The notes below the pieces were generated by a model. It saw only the letters and a program-made list of their open reading frames with translations, was not told the origin of the DNA and did no database searches. Source: Thermoplasmata archaeon (GTDB lineage Archaea; Thermoplasmatota; Thermoplasmata; Lutacidiplasmatales; UBA184). Taken from it: a stretch of DNA of 64,000 nucleotides. Where the stretch lies: positions 1-64,000 of the forward strand of contig DAHUZP010000083.1 of the NCBI GenBank assembly GCA_027306505.1. Reading direction: 5' to 3'. Below are positions 24,642 through 33,561 of the stretch, one piece after another. Position 1 is the first letter of the stretch. Each line of letters starts with the position of its first letter. The translations under genes and the position numbers were made by a program.

Positions 24642-27600
24642 GGCGGAAGGTCGAGCCTTCCACGTCGTCCCAGACCCGTACGCCCATCGCTTCCGGGGGC
24701 GTCCCCCCCGATAGCCGGAGCTCGGAGATGAGGCAGTCCTTGGAGATCCGGTCCCGGTGCCGCTCCACCGCCTCCGCGAGGTCCCCGTCCGCCCAGAGGT
24801 CGAGCCGGATGGTGTCGGTGATCACGAGGCCGAGCTCCTTGCGGGTGATCTGGATGCGCCGGACCACCTCCCGCGCGAGACCTTCCAGGTAGAGCTCCCG
24901 GCTCGGGCGCCGCGAGAGGGCGACGGAGGGGCCCTTCGAGGGCGGTGTGGGCCGGTGGACCACCCACTCCTCTCCCGGTCGGGGGACCTTCGCGAACTCC
25001 TCGGGCCCGGGGAACCCCACTCGCTTCACGTTGAGCTCCTCCTGGAGCATCGGGGCCAGATGGTCCCCGAAGGGCCCCAGGGTCTCCTGGGGTAGCCCCG
25101 CGACCACGAGGTCCTCGAGCGGCATCCGGGCCCGCACCCCCGCCTCCATCCGAAGGCGCCGGACGGTCTCGACGAGCTCGAGCACCTCCGACATCGCGCC
25201 CTCCAGCGAGGGGTCCCGCGTGGAGGCCGGGAGGGCGGGGGGGTAGGGGAGGAGATGGACGCTCGTCGACCCGGGCCCGAACGGTCCTCCGCTCACCCGT
25301 TGAAAGATCTCCTCGGCCGTGAACGGGGCGAGGGGAGCGATGAGGCCCGCGACCTGGAGCAGCGTGAAGGAGAGCACGTCGTAGGCGCTCCTCTTCGGGG
25401 GGGTGAGCCCGTCCTCCCAGAAACGCGGGCGGGAGCGACGCAGCCACCACGTGGAGATCTCCTGGACCAGCCGCTCCAGCGAACTGGCCGCCCGGCGGGG
25501 TTCGAAGTCCTCCAGCGCCCGGTCGCACTCCTCCACCGTCGCCGCGAGGCGAGAGAGGAGCCAGCGGTCCAGAGGGTCCTGCGGCGTCGGCAGGGTGGTC
25601 GCTGCCGGTACCTGGTCCACCGCCTGGTTCGTCCGGTAGAACTCGAGGACGTTGAGCAGCGTGGTGAGCAGCCGCAGCCCGGTCTGGCGGATCGTGAGGT
25701 CCCCGAAGCGGAACGACTCCGTGTAGTCGGAGAGGTAGATCGAGAGACGCGTGGGGTCGGACCCCATCCGCTCCATGAGCTGGAGCGGGTCGGAGACGTT
25801 CCCCTTCGACTTGGACATCTTCTTGCCCTGGTCATCGAGCCCGTGACCGTGGCAGAGGACGTGCCGGTACGGCGGCCGTCCGAAGAGGGCGGTCGAGATC
25901 ACGAGCAGGGTGTAGAACCACCCGCGGGTCTGGTCGATCGCCTCCGCGACGAAGTCCAGCGGGGCCCTCACGTCGAACGGGGTCCCTTGCTCGAAGGGCC
26001 AGTGGAACTGCGCGAAGGGGGCCGAGCCGCTGTCGTACCAGGTGTCGATCACATAGGGCTCGCGCGTGAGCTTCTCCCGGTGGTCCGGGCAGGTGAGCGC
26101 CAGCTCGTCCACGAAGGGACGGTGCGGGTCGAAGGGCTCGGGGAGCGGCGCGTCGTGGAGCCGGGCGAGCTCCTCGAAGCTCCCGACGACCACGTAGTGG
26201 CCTTTGGGACAGTTCCAGATCGGTAGCGGCGTGCCCCAGTAGCGGTTCCGGGAGAGCGCCCAGTCCTTGCCCTCCGCGAGGAAGTTCCCGAACCGACCGT
26301 CCTTCAGGTGCCCCGGGTCCCAGACCACCTTCGCGTTGTTCGCGAGGAGCGCCTCCCGGAGCTTGTGCGTCCGTACGAACCAGGTGTCCAGCGCCCGGTA
26401 CATCAGGGGCCGGTCGCAGCGCCAGCAGAACGGGTAGGTGTGCTTGTAGGTCGAGCGCCGCCAGAGGACCCCGCGCGCGTGGAGCTCCTCCATGAGGACC
26501 TTGTCCGCGTCCTTGAACCACTTCCCGGTGACCTGGGGGAGCGCGGAGGTGAACCGGCCGCTCGGGTCGATCGGGTCGTAGACGCCCAAATGCTCGCGCT
26601 CTCCCAGCTGGAAGTCGTCCACGCCGAAGGAGGGGGCGATGTGGACGAGCCCGGTCCCCTCCTCCGCCGTCACGAAGTCCGCGCCAAGGACGTGGAAGCG
26701 GGTCGGGGTCGCCTCCACCACGCCGGGGAAGGGAGGTTCGTACGTCCAGCCCAGGAGCTCCTCGCCCTTGAGCCGGCGCACCACCCGGGGTCGCTCGTGC
26801 TCCTGGGGGAAGTACCGGGCGAGCGCGGGCTCTCCCAGCACGTAGGAGGCCCCTTCCTCGCCCTCCACCAGCAGGTAGTCCATCTTCGGGGAGATCGCGA
26901 CCGCGAGGTTGGAGGCGAGCGTCCACGGTGTCGTGGTCCAGACCAGAAGGTAGGTCTCCGGCGCGCCGGCGTCCTTCCCCGTGACCCGGAGGCGGAGGGT
27001 GACGGAAGGGTCCGTCGTCTCCCGGTATCCCTGCGCCACCTCATGGGTCGCCAGCGGCGTCTCGCATCGTGGACAATAGGGGACGACGTAGTGGCCGCGG
27101 TCCAGGAGACCCTTCTGGTAGAGCTGCTGGAGCGACCACCAGACGCTCTCCATGAACCACGGGTCCATCGTGTGGTACGGGTTCCCATAGTCGAGCCAGA
27201 ACCCCAGCCGGTGAGAGAACTGCTTCCAGACCTCCACGTGGGTGAGGACGCTCTTGCGGCAGTCCTCGGCGAAGGCGGCGACGCCGTACTCCACGATCTG
27301 CTTCTTGCTCGTCCACCCGTGGGACTTCTCGACCTCCACCTCGACGGGCAGGCCATGGCAGTCCCAGCCGGCCATGGTGGTGACGATCCGGTAGCCCTTC
27401 ATCCGGCGGTGGCGCAGCCCCATGTCCTTGAGCGCGCGGGGCAGGAGGTGGCCGATGTGCGGCCGACCGTTCGCGGTGGGCGGTCCTTCCGTGAACCTGA
27501 AGACCGGCCCGTCCGGGTGGAGCGCGAGGGAGCGGGAGGGGACGTTCTCTCGTCCCCAGAACTCCATGACCCGCTGCTCCATCGAGAGCACCTGGCTCTG

Positions 27601-27678
27601 GGGCGTGCCGCCCTTCGTGGAGGGCGAGGTGGGTGCTGTGGGGGTGGATGCGCTGGCCATACGGGAGGGACGGCCCAT
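24622..27678 (-). CDS. ileS: Isoleucyl-tRNA synthetase
   Basis: A 1018-residue class Ia synthetase that charges tRNA-Ile. The HIGH motif (RPHIGHLLPRALKD) is near residue 75, the CP1 editing domain includes VWTTTPWTLASNLAVA, the GWDCHGLPVE signature is present, and the KMSKS loop (GKKMSKSKGNVSDPLQL) lies near residue 620. A long C-terminal anticodon-binding region follows. Length agrees with archaeal/eukaryotic-type IleRS. ATG 27678 is used; ATG 27660 (MASAST) is equally possible since the first 35 residues are low-complexity. It lies 42 bp downstream of a methyltransferase gene. Confidence 0.95.
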   Translation of the reverse strand: MGRPSRMASASTPTAPTSPSTKGGTPQSQVLSMEQRVMEFWGRENVPSRSLALHPDGPVFRFTEGPPTANGRPHIGHLLPRALKDMGLRHRRMKGYRIVTTMAGWDCHGLPVEVEVEKSHGWTSKKQIVEYGVAAFAEDCRKSVLTHVEVWKQFSHRLGFWLDYGNPYHTMDPWFMESVWWSLQQLYQKGLLDRGHYVVPYCPRCETPLATHEVAQGYRETTDPSVTLRLRVTGKDAGAPETYLLVWTTTPWTLASNLAVAISPKMDYLLVEGEEGASYVLGEPALARYFPQEHERPRVVRRLKGEELLGWTYEPPFPGVVEATPTRFHVLGADFVTAEEGTGLVHIAPSFGVDDFQLGEREHLGVYDPIDPSGRFTSALPQVTGKWFKDADKVLMEELHARGVLWRRSTYKHTYPFCWRCDRPLMYRALDTWFVRTHKLREALLANNAKVVWDPGHLKDGRFGNFLAEGKDWALSRNRYWGTPLPIWNCPKGHYVVVGSFEELARLHDAPLPEPFDPHRPFVDELALTCPDHREKLTREPYVIDTWYDSGSAPFAQFHWPFEQGTPFDVRAPLDFVAEAIDQTRGWFYTLLVISTALFGRPPYRHVLCHGHGLDDQGKKMSKSKGNVSDPLQLMERMGSDPTRLSIYLSDYTESFRFGDLTIRQTGLRLLTTLLNVLEFYRTNQAVDQVPAATTLPTPQDPLDRWLLSRLAATVEECDRALEDFEPRRAASSLERLVQEISTWWLRRSRPRFWEDGLTPPKRSAYDVLSFTLLQVAGLIAPLAPFTAEEIFQRVSGGPFGPGSTSVHLLPYPPALPASTRDPSLEGAMSEVLELVETVRRLRMEAGVRARMPLEDLVVAGLPQETLGPFGDHLAPMLQEELNVKRVGFPGPEEFAKVPRPGEEWVVHRPTPPSKGPSVALSRRPSRELYLEGLAREVVRRIQITRKELGLVITDTIRLDLWADGDLAEAVERHRDRISKDCLISELRLSGGTPPEAMGVRVWDDVEGSTFRLRLVNG

Positions 27679-27720
27679 CCTCGGGGCCCCTCTTCTCCCT
27701 TTCGCGCCGACCGAGGAGGC

Positions 27721-28608
27721 TCAGATGACGATGGGAAGCGGCCGTCGTCGCGAGCCCGCCGGCAGCGTCGAGGTCCTGGGCGAGCTCCGCTCTCGCCCGC
27801 GGCGTGGGCCGGAGCCTCCTCGGCTCCTCACGTAGAACACCTCGGTGGTGTAGGGGAGGACGAGGGTCCTCCGACCGCGGCTCCCCGGATGGGAGGCGAG
27901 GAGGGCCCGAAGGCGTGCGACGAACTCGGCCTGACGGGCCGGCGGGAGGGCCGCGAGGTAGCTCACGCTGAGGTAGCGCTGCACGAGGAGCTCCCGGGTC
28001 AGGCGCTGCCGATGGTGGAAGTAGCGCACGCGCAGCGGGGAGAAGCCAGCGTCAGGACGGAACGCGCGCCGCCAGCGGTCCCAGGAGCGTCGGGGCAGGC
28101 TCGGGTCCTCGTAGCTCTGGCAGAGCTCGAGCACCTTCCTCCGCCAGCCGGAGCTCTGCTCCCGCACGTTCCAGACCAGCGCGAGCCCACCCCCCGGCCG
28201 AAGGACGCGATGGAGCTCCCGCAGGGCCCGGGCCGCGTCGAACCAGTGGAAGGCCTGGGCCACCGTGATGAGGTCGACCGAGGCGTCCGGCAACCCCAGG
28301 TGCTCGGCGGTGCCGGCGACGACGCGCACACCGGGGACGGCCCGACGGAACTCCCGGCGCATGGCGGGCAGAGGCTCGATGGCGAGGACCTTCGCGGGGG
28401 TCCTCGCCCGGAGCTCCCGCGTCCACTTCCCCGTGCCGGCCGCGAGGTCGACCACCCGGCTCCCTTCGTGGAGCGCGAAGGTCCGCCGGACGAAGTCCAC
28501 CGCCGCCGGGGGATAGCTCGGTCGGGAGCGCTCGTAGGTCGCCGCGGCCCGGGAGAACCCTCGGGCCGCCACCCGGTGGACCCGGGGCTTCGGAGCGCGT
28601 CCCGTCAA
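27721..28608 (-). CDS. Class I SAM-dependent methyltransferase
   Basis: 295 residues. Motif I is VVDLAAGTGKWTRELRA, followed by the acidic AIEPLPAMRREF, motif II-like LGLPDASVDLITVAQAFHWFD, and LHRVLRPGGGLALVWN. The HWFD-type sequence occurs in the UbiE/Methyltransf_11 group close to trans-aconitate and similar small-molecule methyltransferases. The substrate is unknown. The last 35 residues are Arg/Ser-rich. The start is TTG 28608, overlapping the CoA-binding gene's stop (TTGA). Confidence 0.8.
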   Translation of the reverse strand: MTGRAPKPRVHRVAARGFSRAAATYERSRPSYPPAAVDFVRRTFALHEGSRVVDLAAGTGKWTRELRARTPAKVLAIEPLPAMRREFRRAVPGVRVVAGTAEHLGLPDASVDLITVAQAFHWFDAARALRELHRVLRPGGGLALVWNVREQSSGWRRKVLELCQSYEDPSLPRRSWDRWRRAFRPDAGFSPLRVRYFHHRQRLTRELLVQRYLSVSYLAALPPARQAEFVARLRALLASHPGSRGRRTLVLPYTTEVFYVRSRGGSGPRRGRERSSPRTSTLPAGSRRRPLPIVI

Positions 28609-29021
28609 GCCCGGAAGAGTTGCCGATGCCGGACCATGATGCAGAGGTCCTGGACGAACCCCACCCCACGGGCCTCCACCTTGGGCCCGGAAGGGTCGTC
28701 ACGGACCCCCAGCTGCAGCCAGACCGCCTTCGGCGGAGGGGAGCGAGAGAGGGCCTCCTCCACGATCCCGGGGACGGCCTCGCTCTTGCGGAAGACGTCG
28801 ACGATGTCCACCTTCACGTCCGAAGGGATCTCCTTCAACGACGGATAGGAACGCTGCCCGTACACTTCGCTCACTGCGGGGTTCACCGGGACCACCCGGT
28901 ACCCCTTCTCCATCAGGAAACGGCCCACCTCGTTCGAGTCCCGGTCGGGCTTGTCGCTCATCCCGACGACGGCGATCGTCTTCGAAGTCCTGAGCAGCTC
29001 GCGCATCGCTTCGTCGTCCAT
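28605..29021 (-). CDS. CoA-binding domain protein (YccU-like)
   Basis: 138 residues with a single Rossmann CoA-binding domain: TIAVVGMSDKPDRDSNEVGRFLMEKGYRVVPVNP, then IVDVFRKSEAVPGIVEEAL and AVWLQLGVRD. This matches the YccU/COG1832 family, related to the N-terminal part of acyl-CoA synthetases (ADP-forming) but without catalytic domains. The function is unknown beyond probable CoA or nucleotide binding. I chose ATG 29021 because the upstream 34 residues of the track ORF are Arg/Ser-rich and not conserved. Confidence 0.88.
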   Translation of the reverse strand: MDDEAMRELLRTSKTIAVVGMSDKPDRDSNEVGRFLMEKGYRVVPVNPAVSEVYGQRSYPSLKEIPSDVKVDIVDVFRKSEAVPGIVEEALSRSPPPKAVWLQLGVRDDPSGPKVEARGVGFVQDLCIMVRHRQLFRA

Positions 29022-29053
29022 GCCCTTTCGGACCCCCTTCAGTGGGAACCAGG

Positions 29054-30607
29054 CTACGGCCCGAGCCCAAGAGGATTGCGAGCGTCCGCTCCGACGGACC
29101 CCCGGAGGACGGGCGGGGGCCAAGCCCCCGGAGCGAGGTCCTCGAAGAGGGCCGTCCCTGCCCGCCCATCAATGAGTGGCCCCTCTGGACCGGTCCGGGC
29201 CCAGGGCGAGAAGGGGACCGGTGACGGGACGAACGGCGTACCGGGTGGAGGGCCCCCTCCCAGCGGCGGCACGTCCGACAGGGTTGCTGGAGCTCCCAAG
29301 GGATAGGGCCCCCATGTCCTGTCGAGGCCGAGGCTCGTCCCGCAGTGCGAACATCGCCGGGGAAGGCCGTGCACGTCGCCCAAGGCGACGGCGCCGCACT
29401 GCGGGCAGAACGTCGGAAGGAAAGATGGGGGTTGCACGGGAGCGGTCCCCATAGGGGGAGGGACGAAGCCCGCCACCACGGGGGCCGGCGGGGGTGGCTC
29501 GGGGATCGGCGGGCTCGTCGGCGGACGCTCCCCAACGAACTGCGGTGGCGGGCTCTGGACCGTCGTGGCCCCCGCCGGGGTCGAGCTGGGACCCCACGTG
29601 AACGGAGCCCAGGTGTCGACCGGGCCCGGCGCTCCACGACCCTTGAGGGACCCGGCGTCGGAGCCCTTCTCCCTGAGGTAAAGGACCAGGGCGACCACCC
29701 CCGCCATGCCGAGGAAAGCGTACCTCAGCGCGGCCGCTCCGTCGAGACCGATCCCGGGGACGAACTGGGAGAACGACGTCGCGTCGTAGAGGCCGTGGAG
29801 CAGCGCGACCACCAGGAGGTTGCCTCCGCTCCGGACGTAGGCGAAGGCGAAGGCGAGCCCCAGGAGGAAGATCTGGACGTAGAAGAGCGGGGAGATCTCG
29901 AGGTAGGTGAGCCCGTAGTAGAGATGGACCCCGGTGAAGAGCAGGCTCGTCCAGACCGCGTGCCACTTCCACCGCTTCGTCCCGAAGAGCAGGAGCGCCC
30001 CTCCCAGGACGAAGCCGCGGAAGAGGGTCTCCTCCACGAGGCCGATCGGGAAGGAGAGCAGGATCCAGGCGAGCGGGTCCGACGCCCCGCTCGATTCCAC
30101 GTTGGTGACCCGCTTGAGGAGCTCGTTGAACCGGGTCGGCTCCAGGCCCTCGTAGACGGCACTGAGGGCGATCACCGCAAGGATGCTCAGCAGCCCGAGG
30201 ATGCCGTACCATCGAAGGCCCTCGAGCGTGCCGAGGCTCGTCCGTCGGACGAAGTTCCGCAAGGGTTGCGTGCCCACGAGGAGGAAGAAGGCGAGAAGAC
30301 CGGGACCGTAGGTGACGAGGGCACCCAACCCCTCCCCCTCCCAGTAGGGCAGCGACGGCGGGAAGATAGGGAGGTACTGGACGGCGATGCCGCCCACCAG
30401 GACGGCGACGGAAACGAGGTAGGCGCCGATCGAGGGTGCCGGGGTGTCCGACCGTTCGCCGTGAGGAGCGTTACGGTGCGGGAAGACCGGAGCGACCAGG
30501 TCGCCGAACGACCCGTGGGTCGAGGGGGGAGGGGAGCCCGTCCCAGGAGCCTCTCCGGGGGAGACGGGAGGAGAGGGCGCGGCCACAACGCTCCGAGGCC
30601 CGCTCAC
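29054..30607 (-). CDS. CPBP-family intramembrane protease with C-terminal zinc ribbon
   Basis: 517 residues. A Pro-rich N-terminal tail (about 50 residues) is followed by about eight membrane helices carrying the CPBP/Abi motifs: EETLFRGFVLGG, GVHLYYGLTY and VVALLHGLYDA. These supply the glutamate and histidine catalytic site of Rce1-like proteases. After the membrane domain comes a 70-residue Pro-rich linker and a zinc ribbon (CPQCG, then CSHCG), then another Pro/Gly-rich tail. CPBP proteases process prenylated proteins in eukaryotes; the prokaryotic substrates are mostly unknown. The soluble zinc ribbon could recruit a substrate or partner. The start is GTG 30607. Confidence 0.85.
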   Translation of the reverse strand: MSGPRSVVAAPSPPVSPGEAPGTGSPPPSTHGSFGDLVAPVFPHRNAPHGERSDTPAPSIGAYLVSVAVLVGGIAVQYLPIFPPSLPYWEGEGLGALVTYGPGLLAFFLLVGTQPLRNFVRRTSLGTLEGLRWYGILGLLSILAVIALSAVYEGLEPTRFNELLKRVTNVESSGASDPLAWILLSFPIGLVEETLFRGFVLGGALLLFGTKRWKWHAVWTSLLFTGVHLYYGLTYLEISPLFYVQIFLLGLAFAFAYVRSGGNLLVVALLHGLYDATSFSQFVPGIGLDGAAALRYAFLGMAGVVALVLYLREKGSDAGSLKGRGAPGPVDTWAPFTWGPSSTPAGATTVQSPPPQFVGERPPTSPPIPEPPPPAPVVAGFVPPPMGTAPVQPPSFLPTFCPQCGAVALGDVHGLPRRCSHCGTSLGLDRTWGPYPLGAPATLSDVPPLGGGPPPGTPFVPSPVPFSPWARTGPEGPLIDGRAGTALFEDLAPGAWPPPVLRGSVGADARNPLGLGP

Positions 30608-30683
30608 GGAAGAGGGTTCGTGCCGGAAGGGGCCCGTGGTTCAGGGGCCGTCGACCTCGTCCCGGGGAGGGGCCCGTCCCCCC

Positions 30684-31151
30684 TCATTTCGTCGCGGACG
30701 GGCCCTTGCGCTCCTGCAGGCGCTGCTGGCAGTAGCTGTAGAGGGCATCGTAGGCTGGGAACTGCAGCCGCAGGTTGTCCTGGTCGTCCTTGGCCACCTT
30801 CTGGAACCCGTTCGCGAGGGCCGAGAGCCCCGCGGACTCCGGCCGCACCCGGGGTAGATGGTGAGCGTCCGCGCCGCGAACGATCTCCGCGAGGTCCTGC
30901 AAGGCCGCGTCACGGAGCCCGTACTTCCGGATCACCGCGTCGAAGGAGACGCGCTCCTCCCCGTTCTCCTCGTAATGGAAGAGCTCCGCGCCCGGCGTGT
31001 CGAAGGCGATCGCGCCTTCGCTCTTCGCCACCTCCAGGACCTTCTCCTTCGGGACGAACAGGAACTCGGCCTTCGGGTCCACGAACCGGGTGATGAGCCA
31101 GGGGCAGGCGACACGGTCCACCTTGACATGCTCGCGGGTGACGAACTTCAT
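30684..31151 (-). CDS. ChrB C-terminal domain protein (chromate-resistance related)
   Basis: 155 residues matching the C-terminal domain of ChrB: MKFVTREHVKVDRVACPWLITRFVDPKAEFLFVP, then FDTPGAELFHYEENGEERVSFDAVIRKYGL and the RGADAHHLPRVRPESAGL stretch. In bacteria the full ChrB regulates chromate export. Here only this domain is encoded, and no ChrA transporter lies nearby, so a chromate role is not shown. I chose ATG 31151 rather than the track start at 32300. CCTTATCTG about 35 bp upstream is a possible TATA box. Confidence 0.82.
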   Translation of the reverse strand: MKFVTREHVKVDRVACPWLITRFVDPKAEFLFVPKEKVLEVAKSEGAIAFDTPGAELFHYEENGEERVSFDAVIRKYGLRDAALQDLAEIVRGADAHHLPRVRPESAGLSALANGFQKVAKDDQDNLRLQFPAYDALYSYCQQRLQERKGPSATK

Positions 31152-31294
31152 CGACCATCCCTCGGGACGGTGCACCCCTGCTGACAGATAAGGAGCGACC
31201 GACCGTAGGAGCGGGCGTCTATGTGCCCCTCGGGAAAGGCGGGCCCGCGGGCCCGGGCTCGAAAGGTGCGCCCTCCCTCGGGGAGGAGTGGGGC

Positions 31295-31903
31295 CTATGC
31301 CGCGGGAGCGGGATCGGTGTTGCTGGGGGTGCCCGCGGGCGCAGGGGTGGAGGAGGCGCTCGCTGTGTGGGCCTCCTGGGAAAGGTTGCGGTTCCGCTCT
31401 ACCTGGCCACCGTGGATCCCGTAGGAGGTGACCGCGAAGGACCACGGCTGGAAGGCCTTCTCGTTCACTTCGACCTTGGGAGCGGGCTTCTCGGGAGGGA
31501 AGTAGGGGGTCGTCCCCGGGGCATGGACCACGAGGGGGATGGGGGTGCGGGCGAGCCCGATGCCCGCGCGGAGAGACGCCCGGGAGTTGGAGCTGAGGGC
31601 GGGCGCGGCCGCCACCTTCTGCCCTTGAGGGGGAGCAAAGCCACCGGAGATCGAGGCGGTCGGTGGAGAGACCTGGACCAGCCGAGGCAACTGCACCTGA
31701 GCGGGCGCCGCAGGGGCGGTGGAGGTGGGAGCGGTCGGGGTCGCGGAGGGGGCGGGGGAGCTCGAAGGGGAAGAGCTCGCCTCCGGGGTCGCGGGGGCCA
31801 CCGGGGTCTCCACGGTGGACCCGTCGGAGGCGTGCGTGAACGGTGAGAGGTAGCGCAGGAACGGCAGCAGAGGTCGGCGCTTGATGGTGGTGGTGGCGGT
31901 CAT
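31295..31903 (-). CDS. Ser/Thr/Pro/Ala-rich hypothetical protein
   Basis: 202 residues from ATG 31903. A short basic start (TTTIKRRPLLPFLRYLSPF) is followed by a long Ser/Pro/Ala/Thr-rich stretch and then a more protein-like part (TPIPLVVHAPGTTPYFPPEK, AFQPWSFAVTSYGIHGG). No family, signal peptide or membrane helix is clear. The low-complexity region resembles surface-exposed or disordered segments. The 197 bp between this and pcc1 hold nothing visible. Confidence 0.45.
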   Translation of the reverse strand: MTATTTIKRRPLLPFLRYLSPFTHASDGSTVETPVAPATPEASSSPSSSPAPSATPTAPTSTAPAAPAQVQLPRLVQVSPPTASISGGFAPPQGQKVAAAPALSSNSRASLRAGIGLARTPIPLVVHAPGTTPYFPPEKPAPKVEVNEKAFQPWSFAVTSYGIHGGQVERNRNLSQEAHTASASSTPAPAGTPSNTDPAPAA

Positions 31904-32100
31904 GGCCTTTCGCGCGGCGACAGATGGCCCTACTTGAAGCCGCACGAACCTTGGCGGTCCAGAGCGTGGCTTGCGAGGCCATAGCACGCAGGGGTCGACC
32001 CTTCGCTCCTCTGCGAGAGTGCCCGGCCCCCTGCGCTTCGGGTCCCCGCGCCCCGGCCCCGAGGGTGCTCGGGGGGGTGCGTGCCCGATCGAACGGAGGC

Positions 32101-32421
32101 CTACTTGGCCCGGTGCGCCGCCCGGGGTCTCTCCTTCCCCACCGCGTCTCCGGTGGGAACGGTCGCGTCGCGGCGGCCGGTCTCCCAGGTCCGTTCCGCG
32201 GCTGACAGGCAGGCCAGCGCATCGTCGAGCGTCCGTTGGAGCTCACGGACACCGGCAGCCTCGGAGCGGAGCACGAGGCGGTCCCCTTCCACCGAGACAT
32301 GGACGTAGTCCGCGTTGTCCGGATCGATTGCGCGCCGGAGAGCTTCCGCTTCCCCAGAGGACGGATAGCGCCGGACGAGCCGGGCGGAGACCGGGACGGC
32401 GGAGGACCCCTGCTCGGTCAC
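32101..32421 (-). CDS. pcc1: KEOPS complex subunit Pcc1
   Basis: 106 residues from GTG 32421. The segment ARLVRRYPSSGEAEALRRAI, then PDNADYVHVSVEGDRLVLRSEAAG and LQRTLDDALACLSAAE matches the CTAG/Pcc1 family over its full length. Pcc1 is the small dimerising subunit of KEOPS, which makes the t6A modification of ANN-decoding tRNAs. The track ORF (start 33396) runs through the upstream gene in another frame; only the last 106 codons are real. The start overlaps the DUF1028 stop by 4 nt (GTGA). The C-terminal 30 residues are basic and not conserved. Confidence 0.85.
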   Translation of the reverse strand: MTEQGSSAVPVSARLVRRYPSSGEAEALRRAIDPDNADYVHVSVEGDRLVLRSEAAGVRELQRTLDDALACLSAAERTWETGRRDATVPTGDAVGKERPRAAHRAK

Positions 32422-33467
32422 CTGCGCTTCTTCCTCCGCACCTGGGTCGGGGCGCGTGGGCCCGAGCTCGACCGCTCCACCTGTCCGGTCCCGCGAGGAG
32501 CGGGGGCCGGCGAACGGCCCGGCCCCGCAGAGAGCGCACCGAAGACCGCGGGTTGGGCCTTGCGCGCGAGGTCCCCCGCCGCCTCGGCATGCCGGTGGAG
32601 ATGCGAGAGCAGGCTGGGCCAGACCTGGCGGTCCTCTCGCGCCTTGTTCTCGAAGTTCTCCGTGCCCACGTACTTCGAGAACGCCTGCTGTACCGGCGCC
32701 TCCCAGTGTCCGTCGAGGGGACCGAAATAGTAGCCCAGGACCCTGAGGTCCTTCTGGACCTCCCGTACCACCTCGTCCGTGAGGGGGATCAGCGTCGAGG
32801 GGTCCTCCCGCTCGAGCATGGTGAGGTCGTAGAGCTGGAAGATCCGCTTGAGCTCCTCGATGGGGGTGGGGTGGTCGTCCACACGAAGGTCGATGTAGCG
32901 ATCGAGGGACTTCCCGTAGCTGCCTCCGACCTTCGCCACGTAGAGCGCGGCGGACTGCTGGCCACGGCGATCGCCCCCTGCCCGCTGTCCGGCCGAGAGC
33001 GCCGCGAGGAGGCGGTCGGCGAGGTCCCCCGGGGTGCGCTCCATCGCCCGGGCCATCGCCTCCACCACCTCGTTGGAAAGGAGGATGTTCCCCTGGCAGG
33101 CGAAGCCCTCGCCCACAACGTGGCCGGCCCACTCCATGCACTTCGTCCCCGTGAAGGAGCAGGCGCTCCCCGTCCGGTCCACCACGCCCAGCTGGCGGTG
33201 GTCCCGCTCCGGGTCCGCCCGTGTCAGCTGCTCGACGACCTCGCGGGCCGAACGGCCCTCTCGGAGCAGGGCGAGCCCCTCGGGCCCGTAGCGCATGTTC
33301 GCGTTGGCCTGGGTCGCGATGGCCCCCACCTTCGCCTCGACCCAGGGCACCACCGCGCCTACGGCAATGAACTTGGACTGTACCGCGGCGCCCCACTCCT
33401 CGCGCTCCCGGTCGAAGGCCACGACGGAGAAGGTGCTCGGCCGGCTCGGAGAGGGGGAGGTCCGCAT
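32418..33467 (-). CDS. DUF1028 Ntn-hydrolase-like protein with C-terminal peptidoglycan-binding-like domain
   Basis: 349 residues. The DUF1028 domain fills about residues 10-220: TFSVVAFDREREEWGAAVQS, then VGAVVPWVEAKVGAIATQA, GKCMEWAGH-like TGTKCMEWAGHVVGEGF, and the LAALSAGQRAGGDRRGQQSAAL region. It is followed by a small helical domain (VREVQKDLRVLGYYFGPLDG) like the putative peptidoglycan-binding domain often fused to DUF1028, and a Pro/Arg-rich tail. DUF1028 resembles Ntn hydrolases, whose nucleophile is a new N-terminal residue; here the likely Thr follows an 11-residue leader. The activity is unproven. ATG 33467 was chosen. Confidence 0.83.
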   Translation of the reverse strand: MRTSPSPSRPSTFSVVAFDREREEWGAAVQSKFIAVGAVVPWVEAKVGAIATQANANMRYGPEGLALLREGRSAREVVEQLTRADPERDHRQLGVVDRTGSACSFTGTKCMEWAGHVVGEGFACQGNILLSNEVVEAMARAMERTPGDLADRLLAALSAGQRAGGDRRGQQSAALYVAKVGGSYGKSLDRYIDLRVDDHPTPIEELKRIFQLYDLTMLEREDPSTLIPLTDEVVREVQKDLRVLGYYFGPLDGHWEAPVQQAFSKYVGTENFENKAREDRQVWPSLLSHLHRHAEAAGDLARKAQPAVFGALSAGPGRSPAPAPRGTGQVERSSSGPRAPTQVRRKKRR

Positions 33468-33561
33468 CTGCTCGCTCCTCGGGGGAGGGACGCCCGACGG
33501 CCCATGAACCCTTCTCAAGGCGAGGCCCCAGGGAGCCGAGCCCGTAAAGGGACGCCTGGGG

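Noticed and set aside
24215-25528. 437-codon minus-strand ORF
   Set aside because: Out-of-frame shadow of the ileS 3' end and antisense to AMMECR1.
26308-28848. 846-codon plus-strand ORF
   Set aside because: It is antisense to ileS and the methyltransferase, is rich in Arg/Gly/Pro/Glu and shows no family motif. Long antisense ORFs are expected at this GC content.
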